From NCBI GenBank assembly GCA_947625485.1, contig CANQOP010000004.1, positions 29,328-93,327 on the forward strand: a DNA stretch of 64,000 nt, written 5' to 3'. A program made the translations under genes and the position numbers. The notes under the pieces are model-generated. The model did no database searches. It saw only the letters and a list, made by a program, of their open reading frames with translations, and was not told the origin of the DNA. Of this stretch, positions 42,596-52,244 are shown piece after piece (within the stretch, counting starts at the first letter, position 1; every line of letters begins with the position of its first letter). Source of the stretch: an uncultured Clostridia bacterium (GTDB lineage: Bacteria > Bacillota > Clostridia > Oscillospirales > Acutalibacteraceae).

Positions 42596-44023
42596 TTATT
42601 TATTGACCCTCGGCACTTCCGTTTTGTCGTATTCGTCGAGGCGGTTGCCGTACAGATAGTAGTTCGTCTCCTTTACTACGACTCCTGACAGGAGTATAAC
42701 CGCAATGAGGTTGGGTATAGCCATAAGCGCGTTAAATATATCCGCAAGCGACCACACAATGTCGAGCGAAATAACGGGACCGATTAGCAGAACGAACACG
42801 AAAACCAGCTTGTAGGGTATCATACCCTTCATTCCGAACAGATACTCGACGCATCTTTCGCCGTAGTACGACCAGCCGAGCACGGTCGAGTACGCAAACG
42901 AAATAATTCCGAGCACGAGTATAGGAGTGCCGACGTACGGAATTTGCTGGAACGCCGTAAAGGTCAGTCTGTCGCCGTCTGCCCCCATAAAGGAGCCGGG
43001 ATTCTTGAGCATTGAGCTTACGAGAACAAGACCTGTCATAAGGCATACGACAACCGTATCCCAGAACGTGCCTGTCGAGGAGATGAGCGCCTGTCTTACG
43101 CTGTTGCGCGTCTGAGCCGCTGACGCTACTATTGGAGCGGAGCCCATACCCGACTCGTTCGAGAACAGACCGCGCGCAATTCCGTAGCGCGCCGCTATCA
43201 TAATAGTCGAACCAACAAAACCGCCTGCCGCCGCTGTCGGCGCGAACGCAGATTTTACAATAAGTATAATAGCGTCGCCTAAGTATTGGATATTCATACC
43301 GAGCACGATAATACATCCGATAACGTAAAATGCCGCCATAGCAGGTACAAGCAGCTCGCATACTCGCGAAATAGCTTTTATTCCGCCGAAGATGACCGCG
43401 GCGGTAATTCCCGCAACGAGTACGCCGACAATCGCCGCAACTACGGAAATTTCCCTGCCGAACAGTGTAAAGGTCATACCGCCGTTCGGGTCAAAGGTGC
43501 TTTGCATAATGCTCGAAATCGCGTTTACCTGAACGCCCGAGCCTATTCCGAACGACGCGATCATTGCGAAAACAGCGAAAAGTATTCCGAGCCACTTCAT
43601 ATTCAGTCCGCGGTCAAGAGCGTACATAGCGCCGCCGAGCATACGTCCGTCTTTTGCCTTAACGCGGTATTTGACCGCGAGGAGAGACTCCGCGTATTTG
43701 GTTGCTATACCGAACACGCCCGTAAGCCAGCACCAGAGCACAGCTCCCGGACCGCCGAGCGCGATTGCCGTTCCCACGCCGATAATGTTTCCCGTGCCGA
43801 TTGTCGAGGCGAGTGCTGTAGCGAGCGCCTGAAAAGGACTGATGTCTCCTGCGGAGTCGGGGTCTTTTGTTACCGATAGCTTGATTGCCTTGAACGTTTT
43901 TTTCTGGACGAATTTCGTGCGGATTGTGAGAAAAATATGAGTACCCAAAAGCAGAATAATCATAAACCATCCCCACAAAAATCCATCGATTTGGTTAATG
44001 ATATTCGTGATTACTTCAAACAT
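42596..44023 (-). CDS. Sodium:alanine symporter (AGCS family)
   Basis: This is an inner-membrane transporter of 475 residues with about 10-11 segments that takes up alanine or glycine with Na+ or H+. Family segments include FQALATALASTIGTGNIIGVGTAIALGGPGA, KYAESLLAVKYR with RMLGGAMYAL, and GLFSNESGMGSAPIVAS. The ATG is one base beyond the end of the HAD phosphatase gene, and AAGGAG lies inside that gene's end, so translation is coupled. The functional link between the two is not obvious. Confidence 0.92.
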   Translation of the reverse strand: MFEVITNIINQIDGFLWGWFMIILLLGTHIFLTIRTKFVQKKTFKAIKLSVTKDPDSAGDISPFQALATALASTIGTGNIIGVGTAIALGGPGAVLWCWLTGVFGIATKYAESLLAVKYRVKAKDGRMLGGAMYALDRGLNMKWLGILFAVFAMIASFGIGSGVQVNAISSIMQSTFDPNGGMTFTLFGREISVVAAIVGVLVAGITAAVIFGGIKAISRVCELLVPAMAAFYVIGCIIVLGMNIQYLGDAIILIVKSAFAPTAAAGGFVGSTIMIAARYGIARGLFSNESGMGSAPIVASAAQTRNSVRQALISSTGTFWDTVVVCLMTGLVLVSSMLKNPGSFMGADGDRLTFTAFQQIPYVGTPILVLGIISFAYSTVLGWSYYGERCVEYLFGMKGMIPYKLVFVFVLLIGPVISLDIVWSLADIFNALMAIPNLIAVILLSGVVVKETNYYLYGNRLDEYDKTEVPRVNK

Positions 44024-44024
44024 T

Positions 44025-44690
44025 TCACATCTCCTTATTTATATCATTAATTATTTTCCGAATATCTCTGAGGTCGGACGCAACGGCGCGTGTGAGACTC
44101 AGAGCTTCGCTGTTCGGTCCGTCGAGGTCGGGGACCATAACCGCGTTGCAGCCCGCGCCGCTTGCCGAGCGCAGACCGTTGAGACTGTCCTCGATTGCTA
44201 TGCATTCCTTGGGCTTTAGCCCGAGCTCCTCGCTTGCGCGCAGGTAAATATCAGGCGCCGGCTTGCCGCGCTCTACCATATGCGCGCTTATTATTTTATC
44301 GAAATAACCGTATAATCCGACTTTTTTTAGGTATTTCTTAGTCCTTTCAAGCGGCGTCGCGGTTGCTACGGCAGTTTTGTAGCCGTTCTTTCTGAGCCAT
44401 TTTAATATGTAATCCGCGTGCGGCTTAGCCTCTATTCCGTGCTGTTCTATATACGCGTTCATAAGTTTAATTCGCATATTACGCACTCTGTCGTAGTCGA
44501 AATCTTCCCCGAAAAAGCCTTTAAGCCGTTCTGTTGCGTACGGTCTGGACATGGAGCGTATGGCGAGCGAGTGCTCGGTTTCCCACGGGTATCCGCACGC
44601 TCTGCCCGCTTCCTTCCAGAAACGCACATAGAGTTTTTCGCTGTCGAGGATAACCCCGTCCATATCAAAAATTACGCCTTTAATTCTCAT
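44025..44690 (-). CDS. HAD-superfamily hydrolase (beta-phosphoglucomutase-like)
   Basis: This 221-residue cytoplasmic phosphatase or phosphomutase has motif I VIFDMDGVILDSE (nucleophile Asp9 region), motif II VATATPLERTKKYL, the Lys in MVERGKPAPDIYL, and motif IV CIAIEDSLNGLRSASGAG. The helical cap between motifs I and II fits the beta-phosphoglucomutase subgroup, which acts on sugar phosphates. If it is a true beta-phosphoglucomutase it could follow maltose phosphorolysis, but no phosphorylase gene is visible here. It is coupled to the AGCS transporter. Confidence 0.87.
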   Translation of the reverse strand: MRIKGVIFDMDGVILDSEKLYVRFWKEAGRACGYPWETEHSLAIRSMSRPYATERLKGFFGEDFDYDRVRNMRIKLMNAYIEQHGIEAKPHADYILKWLRKNGYKTAVATATPLERTKKYLKKVGLYGYFDKIISAHMVERGKPAPDIYLRASEELGLKPKECIAIEDSLNGLRSASGAGCNAVMVPDLDGPNSEALSLTRAVASDLRDIRKIINDINKEM

Positions 44691-44709
44691 TTTTATTACC
44701 TTTTCAAAG

Positions 44710-44730
44710 CTCTGCTTTTAATAAGCAGAG
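44710..44730 (-). terminator. Hairpin between DMT transporter and HAD genes
   Basis: CTCTGCTT pairs with AAGCAGAG around five bases. There is only a weak T-run behind it on the reverse strand, so partial readthrough is possible. Confidence 0.4.
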
Positions 44731-44787
44731 GTTGTGCGCAGAACGACGGGTACAGTGGGGATTTACTTTCCACTGAATTAAAGAGGC

Positions 44788-45732
44788 TTACCGCCGCCTT
44801 GGAGGCAGGGGACATTTCTCTGCGGTTACATTAACAAGTACAATTCCTGCCGTAATAAAGGCGAGAGAAATTAAGTTGTTTATATTTAGCACGTCCTCGC
44901 CAAGGAGTATACCCGACCATACAGTACCAAAAATCGGAACGAGCATCATAAAAACCGTTATCCTGCTCACGGGGTGCCGCTTTAAAAGCTCCGTCCAAAG
45001 CAGAAAACTCACGGACGAGACGAGCGAAAGCCATAGAAGTATGAAAACTCCCGATATGCTTGTGGGGTCAGTTCTGCCGCCGCAGATAAGTCCGATTAAG
45101 AGAAGAACAACGCCTCCGATAAAAAGCTGCCACGCCGTAACGGTGGTCGGGTTGCGGTTTTTTGATACCTTCTTAGTAATTATATTACCTCCCGCGCCGC
45201 TCAATGACGACATAAGTACAATTATATCTCCCAGAAACGTAACCGAGTCTACGGAAAAGTCGGCAATATTGACGTAAACGATTCCGAACAGTCCGATAAT
45301 ACAGCCCGCGATTTTAAGAGCGGTCAGCCTGTCCTGGCGGAAGAAAATCCCCGATAATACGACCGAGATTATCGACACTGTACCGGTTAAAATCGAGGTA
45401 TTTGTAGCCGTAGTTAAGCCTACGCCGATGTAGGCGAAAAGGTACTGCAGGGTCGTCTGCACAAGACCGAGTACCCCAATCGGAAGTAAGTCTCCCGTGC
45501 GCGGTATAAGCGGCTTTCGGTAGAATATAAGTCCGAACAAAAACACGAGTGTACCCGCGAGCGCAAACCTTTCGCCCGCGAACAGAAGCTTTGAGCCTAT
45601 GTCGCTCTGAGCTATATTAAACCTCATATAGCCGAGCCTTATCAGCGGAAACGCCGTTCCCCAAAGCGCAGTACAGATAATAGCTCCGATGTACGCCGAT
45701 ATTTTCCTGTTAAGTAAATTACTGTGTTTCAA
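44788..45732 (-). CDS. DMT-family (EamA) transporter
   Basis: This is a ten-segment inner-membrane transporter of the drug/metabolite superfamily with two EamA repeats (about 15-145 and 155-300). Segments such as ALWGTAFPLIRLGYMRF at the start and LLWLSLVSSVSFLLWTELLKRHPV in the second half fit the family. The frame can start with ATG at 45744, but a TTG at 45732 has GGGGAG at better spacing and begins MKHSNLLNRK; I list the latter. The substrate is unknown. Confidence 0.83.
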   Translation of the reverse strand: MKHSNLLNRKISAYIGAIICTALWGTAFPLIRLGYMRFNIAQSDIGSKLLFAGERFALAGTLVFLFGLIFYRKPLIPRTGDLLPIGVLGLVQTTLQYLFAYIGVGLTTATNTSILTGTVSIISVVLSGIFFRQDRLTALKIAGCIIGLFGIVYVNIADFSVDSVTFLGDIIVLMSSLSGAGGNIITKKVSKNRNPTTVTAWQLFIGGVVLLLIGLICGGRTDPTSISGVFILLWLSLVSSVSFLLWTELLKRHPVSRITVFMMLVPIFGTVWSGILLGEDVLNINNLISLAFITAGIVLVNVTAEKCPLPPRRR

Positions 45733-46051
45733 AAAACTCCCCATTCTGAATTATACATTATTTTTAAAAACCGCGCAACAAAAAATTACGACAGCCAAAC
45801 GAATAAAGCGCATTGCAAGGCGCGTAATTTTAAATTGTTTTTTAAAATCTTCGCCGTCATAAAAAACCGAGTACAAATATGTAAAAAATGTCCGCAATAA
45901 TCCGCAATAACAAGAAACGCGATAAAAACACTTCATTATATTTTCTCTTTCTTTATTAAATTTAAAGTTTTCGCGCACACTTAACGTGTGCGCGAAATGA
46001 AAATAAATTTATATAATATAAAACTGCGTTTCCTAATATCCTGATAATATA
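45733..46051. other. Intergenic region between DMT transporter and corA
   Basis: This region is AT-rich. A perfect hairpin with arms TTTCGCGCACAC and GTGTGCGCGAAA lies at about 45968-45998. A reverse-strand open frame (45751-45978) could encode about 60 residues starting MKCFYRVSCYC, but it lacks a good ribosome site and is probably not a gene. The dispersed repeat copy C follows. Confidence 0.4.
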
Positions 46052-46129
46052 TTTGTATTCTCCGCACAGTTTGCTGCTGCGCAGCAACGTGTGATAAGCG
46101 AAGAAGGGCGCGCAACGCACGTTTTCTTG
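46052..46129 (+). repeat. Dispersed two-hairpin repeat, copy C
   Basis: It runs from TTTGTATTCTCCGCAC to TTTTCTTG and abuts the corA stop codon. The central stem TTTGCTGC/GCAGCAA is stronger than in the other two copies (29450-29526 and 30218-30292). As with copy B, the CAAGAAA end lies right behind a gene's stop codon. Confidence 0.7.
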
Positions 46130-47059
46130 TTACAGCATTTTCTTCTTTTTAAGTATCAGTAACGTGATTACGCAGATTAACAGTGTCGCGGCGCACACTA
46201 TAGAAAACCCGTACACAGTCCCCGCAAACGGAAGCCACTTGAGATTCATTCCGTATATACCCGAAATAACCGTCGGGATAGCCATAACAAGGGTGATAGA
46301 GGTGAGGTATTTCATGACGTTGTTGAGTCGGTTATCCATAACAGCGGAGATAAGCTCTCGGGTGGAGTCGATAATGTCTCTGTAAATCGAGGTCATTTCT
46401 ATCGCCTGATTATTCTCGATTATCGTGTCCTCAATAAGCTCCTCGTCCTCGGGAAACTTATTCTGGCGCATAAGCCGTGTGATTACCATATTGTTCGCTC
46501 TCAGTGAGGTCGCGAAGTATACGAGCGAGGATTCAAGCTCATGCAGTGAAATAATGTCATCGTCGAGGGTACTGTTGTCGCCCGCGCGTTCTTCAATTTC
46601 GGTGCGGTTTTTGTCGATTATTCTAAGGTCGTAGAGGTATAGCTTCGAGATACTGTAGATAATATGATACACAAAGCGCATAAGCTTTTTAGTGCTGAAA
46701 TTGCGCATTTTAAAGCGCAGGTTCTTCTCGAAAATCTCGACCTCCTGACGGCATACCGTGATTACCGCGTCCTCCGTAACAATTATTCCGAGCGGAATCG
46801 TAGTGTAGTATTCTTCGTCGTTTCTGATTTCGGTTATCGGAATATCGACGAGTATTAGGGTATAGTTATCCTCAACTTCAATACGGGAACTTTCCTCGTC
46901 GTCAAGCGCCGCCACTAAGTCGCTGTAGTCGATGCCGTAATGGTTGACAATTTGCTGATTTTCCTCCGCGTCGGGAGTAGTGAGCTTTACCCACACACCC
47001 GGTTGAAGCTTATTAACCTCGTTAAGAACGCCGTTTTCAGTCATATAAATATTCAGCAT
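46130..47059 (-). CDS. corA: CorA-family magnesium transporter
   Basis: This divalent cation channel has 309 residues. A large cytoplasmic N-terminal domain ends in the long stalk helix, and two C-terminal membrane segments carry the selectivity motif YGMN in SGIYGMNLKWLPFAG, the CorA hallmark. The final segment ends in KKKKML. The ATG at 47059 has GAGGTGG upstream, so the frame's earlier start at 47095 is not used. Some CorA proteins carry Co, Ni or Zn rather than Mg. The gene stands alone. Confidence 0.9.
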   Translation of the reverse strand: MLNIYMTENGVLNEVNKLQPGVWVKLTTPDAEENQQIVNHYGIDYSDLVAALDDEESSRIEVEDNYTLILVDIPITEIRNDEEYYTTIPLGIIVTEDAVITVCRQEVEIFEKNLRFKMRNFSTKKLMRFVYHIIYSISKLYLYDLRIIDKNRTEIEERAGDNSTLDDDIISLHELESSLVYFATSLRANNMVITRLMRQNKFPEDEELIEDTIIENNQAIEMTSIYRDIIDSTRELISAVMDNRLNNVMKYLTSITLVMAIPTVISGIYGMNLKWLPFAGTVYGFSIVCAATLLICVITLLILKKKKML

Positions 47060-47191
47060 TTTATCCACCTCATTCCGTTTTTTTGCGTACTGCAAACTGT
47101 AGTAATATTTTACACCATTTATTATCCATAATCTATAGTCAATTTTATTAAAGATAGGGTAGATTAACAGTGAATTTTAGCATTTTTTGCG

Positions 47192-48055
47192 TTAGTCTGA
47201 GTTAACGTCAATCACGCACACCTCTGGCGGATTATTGAATCTCGGGAGAAATTTCTCGCTTGAGAGCCCCGATGTTATTAGCATTGTCGCAGTGTCGCTT
47301 TTATACACGCCGTGCGTGTATTTCGGGAGAATATTGCTTTGTCCTGCGAAAAATCCTTGATTAGGCGCTAATATACCGCCGATAAAGGGCAGCTTAATTA
47401 CCCCGCCGTGAGTATGACCGCACAGCATAAGGTCGAGCTCCTTTTTGTCGAGCCCCCACATAAAGAACTCAGGCTCGTGGGCGAGAAGAATCGAAAAGCA
47501 GGTTTTTTCACGCTTAATAAATCTATCGAGAAAATGCCTTTGAGCGTTGTCGTAGTCGGGAGCGTCAAACTCATAATACGGAAAATCGGTCAGTCCGCCC
47601 ACAATGATGGTTTCTCCTCTGACCCCGACTTCCTTAAACTCATTGTCGAGGAGCGTTACGCCCGACGATTTTATATCCTTTATAAGTCCGTTATAGTCGT
47701 AGTAGGATTGTTCGTGATTGCCAAGCGAACTGTATACGGGCGCAATAGCAGTCAGTCCTTTGAGAGTCCTGCAGGCGACTTTTCGGTCACGCTCAAATTT
47801 CGTGACAAAATCGCCTACGGTAAATATAAGGTCGGGCTTTTGCTCTTTTACGAGGGTTAAAAGCGATTCATTGTCAGCCCCGAACTCCTTATTATGAAGG
47901 TCGGACAGCAGCACAACACGAAATGACGCGTCTGTTTTGTCGGTTTCTATATCGTAATTTTTTACTGTAAGGAAATTATTGGAATAAATAAAGTCCCCTA
48001 TAATAAATATAATCAGTAATATGATTATTCCCAATAAAATTTTCTTTTTTTTCAT
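47192..48055 (-). CDS. Membrane-anchored metallophosphoesterase (YkuE/YaeI-like)
   Basis: This calcineurin-type phosphoesterase of 287 residues has an N-terminal membrane segment (ILLGIIILLIIFIIGDFIYS). All metal-binding motifs are present: LLSDLHN, FTVGDFV, SSLGNHEQ, LLAHEP and CGHTHGG. Relatives YaeI and YkuE act at the cell surface, YaeI on a phospholipid and YkuE in the wall. The true substrate is not known. The gene stands alone on the reverse strand. Confidence 0.87.
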   Translation of the reverse strand: MKKKKILLGIIILLIIFIIGDFIYSNNFLTVKNYDIETDKTDASFRVVLLSDLHNKEFGADNESLLTLVKEQKPDLIFTVGDFVTKFERDRKVACRTLKGLTAIAPVYSSLGNHEQSYYDYNGLIKDIKSSGVTLLDNEFKEVGVRGETIIVGGLTDFPYYEFDAPDYDNAQRHFLDRFIKREKTCFSILLAHEPEFFMWGLDKKELDLMLCGHTHGGVIKLPFIGGILAPNQGFFAGQSNILPKYTHGVYKSDTATMLITSGLSSEKFLPRFNNPPEVCVIDVNSD

Positions 48056-48234
48056 AGTGATCGCACCTTAACATATTAAAATAATTTTAGAATAATAAGA
48101 AATTTATGTCAACCGAAAGGACTGTAAAAAACCAATTTAGTGCATAATTAATAAATTAAAAATCCGGTTTTATTTAAAATGCTGAAAAACTATCGAAACT
48201 GTTTAAAAGTGAGCGATTATTAACAAAGTCTTTA

Positions 48235-48263
48235 TTGACAATCTACATATTTTCTACTATAAT
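48235..48263 (+). promoter_or_regulatory. Consensus sigma-A promoter of the dehydratase-glmS operon
   Basis: TTGACA (48235-48240) and TATAAT (48258-48263) are both perfect and 17 bases apart, about 80 bases ahead of the start codon. This predicts strong constitutive expression. Confidence 0.85.
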
Positions 48264-48345
48264 AATTCAGTATTAGTGTCAGTATGCCAATTTGAATATG
48301 TTACGTATTCAACGGAATGGGGAATTAAAATTGAGGAGACTGAAT

Positions 48346-50196
48346 ATGCGCAAGGCAATTCTTGCGCTTGCGGATATTTTCATAATAGCAATAGGAACTC
48401 TTATTACTAATTTTTCCTTTACTTTTTTTGCTCCGGGCTATGTTCAGGGGAGCAGAGGACTTAGCTATATTATAATAGCCGACATAATTATGTGCGTCCT
48501 GGTTCAGTTCGCGTTCGGTTCCTACGGAAAGCTCTGGCGCTATTTTAAGCTCAGCGATTACGCTATGTGCGCGGTGGGTATGTTTGTCGGTCACTTTTTG
48601 GCGATAATTATATTTTACGCGCTGAATAAGGATGTTTCCAAGTTTTTCTTCCTCGTAAATTTTGCTGTAACGACTGTCGGCGTTCTGCTGTTTAGATTTT
48701 TATTCCGCAAGTCCTTCTTGGTGCTTACAGACGCGGGCAGAGCGGAGAACGCCGAGCGCACGCTTTTGGTAGGCGCGGGACACGCGGCGTCTATGATTCT
48801 CTCAGAGCTTGAAGGAGCGCAGTTCGATTCAAACAATCCGTGGAGTAACATTGATGTTGTCGGTCTCGTTGACGACGACTATTCAAAGGCAAATACGCGT
48901 GTTCGCGGCAGCCGCGTCCTCGGCACAACCACCGAAATCCCCGAAATTGTGAAATCACTTAATGTAAGACAGATTATTTTCGCGATTCCGTCCTGCGATG
49001 AAGAGGACCGTCACCGTATACTCGAAATATGTTCAAAAACAGGCTGTAAAATTAAGGTTATACCTTACCTCGGTAATCTGCTGTTTGACGATGAGCACAC
49101 ACAGCTCATTTCGCAGGCTGCCGATGTGAAAATTGAGGATTTGCTCGGACGCGAGCCTATCGGCTTCGACAAGAGCGATATAAAAAAGTTTATAAAGGAC
49201 AAGGTATGCCTTGTTACGGGCGGAGGCGGCTCGATTGGTTCGGAGCTTGTGCGCCAGATTGCGAAGTACAGCCCGAAACAGCTTATTATTCTCGATATAT
49301 ACGAGAACAACGCGTACGACGTTCAGCAGGAGATTATTATGGAGCACGGCGATTCTATAGACCTCGTGACCCTTATCTGCTCCGTGCGCGATTATGAAAA
49401 AATGAGGTCGGTATTCGATAAATACCGACCGAATATTGTGTTTCATGCTGCGGCTCATAAGCACGTACCGCTTATGGAAACCGTACCCGAGGAGGCAGTA
49501 AAGAACAATATCTTCGGTACCTTTAACGTTGCTACCCTCGCGGAGCTTTATAACGCGGACAAGTTCGTAATGATTTCCACAGATAAGGCGGTAAACCCGA
49601 CTAACGTTATGGGCTGCACAAAGCGCGTGTGTGAGATGATTATCCAGTACAAGGCGCAGTACAGCTCTCATACCGAGTTCGTAACGACGCGTTTTGGAAA
49701 CGTGCTCGGCTCCAACGGCTCGGTTATACCTCTTTTCCGCCGCCAAATCGAGAGCGGAAAGCCCATTACAGTCACTCATCCCGACGTTATCCGTTACTTT
49801 ATGACTATTCCTGAGGCGGTATCCCTCGTGCTTGAGGCGGGTTCAATGGCTCACGGCGGCGAAATTTTTGTGCTCGATATGGGCAAGCCTGTAAAAATTG
49901 TGACGCTCGCCGAGAATCTTATACGTATGTACGGGAAAAAGCCCTATGAGGACGTCGAAATCAAGTTTACGGGACTTCGTCCGGGTGAAAAGCTTTATGA
50001 GGAGCTGCTTATGGACGAGGAGGGTCTGCGAAAGACCGCGAACAAAAAGATTTTCATAGGCAATCAGATTGAGATTGAACCTCAGATTTTGCTCAGTAAA
50101 CTTGACGAGCTGAGAGAGCTTGCGGAGCGAAACGAGAGCGATAAGGTAGTCGCTTTGCTTGAGGACATTGTTCCGACATTTAATCATAAAAACTAA
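48346..50196 (+). CDS. Polysaccharide biosynthesis UDP-sugar 4,6-dehydratase, FlaA1/CapD type
   Basis: The protein has about 616 residues. Four membrane segments at the N-terminus are followed by a first Rossmann-like domain (TLLVGAGHAASMILSEL, about 140-280). The catalytic SDR domain then begins VCLVTGGGGSIGSELVRQI, with AAHKHVPLME, the catalytic region STDKAVNPTNVMGCTKR and RFGNVLGSNGSVIPLF. This large membrane type acts on UDP-GlcNAc in capsule, glycan or glycoprotein sugar synthesis. The ATG at 48346 has GAGGAG seven bases ahead. glmS follows after 51 bases, linking supply and use of UDP-GlcNAc. Confidence 0.88.
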   Translation: MRKAILALADIFIIAIGTLITNFSFTFFAPGYVQGSRGLSYIIIADIIMCVLVQFAFGSYGKLWRYFKLSDYAMCAVGMFVGHFLAIIIFYALNKDVSKFFFLVNFAVTTVGVLLFRFLFRKSFLVLTDAGRAENAERTLLVGAGHAASMILSELEGAQFDSNNPWSNIDVVGLVDDDYSKANTRVRGSRVLGTTTEIPEIVKSLNVRQIIFAIPSCDEEDRHRILEICSKTGCKIKVIPYLGNLLFDDEHTQLISQAADVKIEDLLGREPIGFDKSDIKKFIKDKVCLVTGGGGSIGSELVRQIAKYSPKQLIILDIYENNAYDVQQEIIMEHGDSIDLVTLICSVRDYEKMRSVFDKYRPNIVFHAAAHKHVPLMETVPEEAVKNNIFGTFNVATLAELYNADKFVMISTDKAVNPTNVMGCTKRVCEMIIQYKAQYSSHTEFVTTRFGNVLGSNGSVIPLFRRQIESGKPITVTHPDVIRYFMTIPEAVSLVLEAGSMAHGGEIFVLDMGKPVKIVTLAENLIRMYGKKPYEDVEIKFTGLRPGEKLYEELLMDEEGLRKTANKKIFIGNQIEIEPQILLSKLDELRELAERNESDKVVALLEDIVPTFNHKN

Positions 50197-50247
50197 CTTA
50201 TTTCAATATATTATTAAGAGACAAAGCAAAATTTGGAAGGTGATAAT

Positions 50248-52080
50248 ATGTGTGGTATTGTCGGTTACGTCGGCCATCGTGATTGCAGCGATGTGCTTGT
50301 TGACACACTCACAAATCTTGAATACAGAGGATACGACTCCGCGGGAATCGCGGTTTTCGATGAGGAGAATAATATCCGAACCGTTAAATCTCAGGGTAAG
50401 CTTCAGAATTTGAGGGATAAGCTCAAGCAAGACGGCAAGCCGAACGGACACATAGGTATCGGACATACGCGCTGGGCAACTCACGGAGAGCCGTCCGATA
50501 TTAACTCTCACCCGCACTCGGCTCCGCGCGTTACTATAGTCCACAACGGTATTATCGAAAATTATCAGGAGCTAAAAGAGTTCCTGATAAGCGAGGGCAG
50601 GGTATTCCTTTCCGAGACTGACACTGAGGTAGTGGCTCAGTTGCTTGATTATTACTACGACGGAAATCCGCTCACAACTATCGACAAGGTTATGGGCGAA
50701 ATCGGCGGTTCGTTTGCTCTCGGTATTATGTTTATGGATTATCCCGACAGAATATACGCCGTAAGGCGCGAAAGTCCGCTCATAGTCGGAGTCGCTGACG
50801 GCGAGACATTTATAGCGTCCGACGTTACTGCGATTTTACAGTATACCAAAAATTACTACCTTTTGGAGCACGACGAAATTGCGACGCTCACGACGGACAG
50901 CGTTTCGTTTGTTGATAAGCATCTTGTGCCTATTGAGAAAGAGCTCAAAATCGCGGACTGGGACAGAGAGTCCGCACAAAAGGGCGGTTACGCTCATTTT
51001 ATGCTCAAGGAGATTAACGAGCAGCCTACCGCAATTAAAACAACAGTCAACCCTAGAGTAAAGAACGGTCTGCCGAATCTGGAGGAGTGCGGACTGACTC
51101 ACGAAATGATCGGTAAATTTAAGACCATCACTGTCGTTGCATGCGGTACGGCTATGCACGCGGGACTTGTGGGCAAATATGTAATCGAGGGTATCGCGCG
51201 CGTCCCCGTTACGGTTGATATTGCGTCGGAGTTCCGTTATAGAAATCCGATTATAGGAGAGGGAGATCTTGTTATCATAATTTCGCAGTCGGGCGAGACC
51301 GCGGACTCACTTGCCGCCCTGAGACTTGCCAAGCATCGCGGCGCTAAGGTGCTCGCTATCGTCAATGCTAAGGGGAGTTCGATTGCCCGCGAGGCGGATA
51401 TGGTTATATATACCCTTGCAGGACCTGAGATTGCCGTTGCCTCTACTAAGGCGTATATTACGCAAATTTCTGTTATGTATCTTTTTGCGTTCGAGCTTGC
51501 CCTCGCAAAAAATACGGTTAGCGAGGCTGAGTGCAGACGTCTCACAAAGGCGCTGCAGCAGATGCCCGAGGCAGTTCAGTACGTTATAAACACGGTTGAT
51601 GAAACGTGCAAGTTTATCGGTTCACAGCTCATCACTGCCGAAAGCCTTTTATATATCGGTCGCGGACTTGACTATGCGCTCTCGATGGAGGGCTCGCTCA
51701 AGCTCAAGGAGGTAAGCTATATTCACTCCGAGTCATATGCGGCAGGTGAGCTAAAGCACGGCACTATTTCGCTGATTGACGATGAGATGCCGGTTATCGC
51801 CGTAGCTACTCAGTCCGATTTGATGGAAAAAACAATCTCGAACGTTGTCGAGGTAAAGTCGAGAGGCGCTAAGGTTATCCTTGTGTGCACGGACTCCTGC
51901 GCTTCAAAGCTTAGGGAAGGCATTGCAGATTATATGATAACAATTCCGCATACCGACGAGCTGCTTATGCCGATTACCGCAGTAGTGCCGCTACAGATTC
52001 TCGCCTACTACACATCCATAAACCGGGGAGCAAATCCCGACCAGCCCAGAAATCTTGCAAAGTCTGTTACAGTTGAATAA
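50248..52080 (+). CDS. glmS: Glutamine-fructose-6-phosphate aminotransferase
   Basis: GlmS makes glucosamine 6-phosphate from fructose 6-phosphate and glutamine, the first step to UDP-GlcNAc and peptidoglycan. The 610-residue product starts at 50248, not at the frame opening (50233), because the catalytic Cys must be residue 2 (MCGIVGYVG) after Met removal. The glutaminase domain has GIGHTRWATHGEPS. Two SIS domains follow with SQSGETADSLAAL and SYAAGELKHGTISLID, and the end NLAKSVTVE is canonical. Only 51 bases separate it from the upstream gene, so a glmS ribozyme cannot fit. Confidence 0.96.
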   Translation: MCGIVGYVGHRDCSDVLVDTLTNLEYRGYDSAGIAVFDEENNIRTVKSQGKLQNLRDKLKQDGKPNGHIGIGHTRWATHGEPSDINSHPHSAPRVTIVHNGIIENYQELKEFLISEGRVFLSETDTEVVAQLLDYYYDGNPLTTIDKVMGEIGGSFALGIMFMDYPDRIYAVRRESPLIVGVADGETFIASDVTAILQYTKNYYLLEHDEIATLTTDSVSFVDKHLVPIEKELKIADWDRESAQKGGYAHFMLKEINEQPTAIKTTVNPRVKNGLPNLEECGLTHEMIGKFKTITVVACGTAMHAGLVGKYVIEGIARVPVTVDIASEFRYRNPIIGEGDLVIIISQSGETADSLAALRLAKHRGAKVLAIVNAKGSSIAREADMVIYTLAGPEIAVASTKAYITQISVMYLFAFELALAKNTVSEAECRRLTKALQQMPEAVQYVINTVDETCKFIGSQLITAESLLYIGRGLDYALSMEGSLKLKEVSYIHSESYAAGELKHGTISLIDDEMPVIAVATQSDLMEKTISNVVEVKSRGAKVILVCTDSCASKLREGIADYMITIPHTDELLMPITAVVPLQILAYYTSINRGANPDQPRNLAKSVTVE

Positions 52081-52089
52081 TAGTTGTCT

Positions 52090-52117
52090 AAAGTCGCCTT
52101 CGGGCGGCTTGTTTTTT
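52090..52117 (+). terminator. Terminator after glmS
   Basis: AAAGTCGCC pairs with GGCGGCTT around TTCG and is followed by GTTTTTTG. A second candidate with arms AGCGAG and CTCGCT and seven Ts lies at 52155-52192. Confidence 0.75.
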
Positions 52118-52244
52118 GAAAGAAGAATGTGTCCTGCCGGAATCATATTCCCAGAGCGAGCACTGGAATACGAGCTCATTCTCGCTTTTTTTCGTAAACG
52201 GATATAGGTAATGTGAATGTTTTCTGAAAATTGTACGTTTTCTG

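Noticed and set aside
45751..45978. Reverse ORF of 75 residues ahead of the DMT transporter
   Set aside because: It has Cys/Phe-rich low-complexity content, a weak ribosome site, and runs through a perfect hairpin. It was noted as an intergenic feature only.
50197..50247. glmS ribozyme
   Set aside because: Only 51 bases are available before the glmS start, too short for the ribozyme fold.
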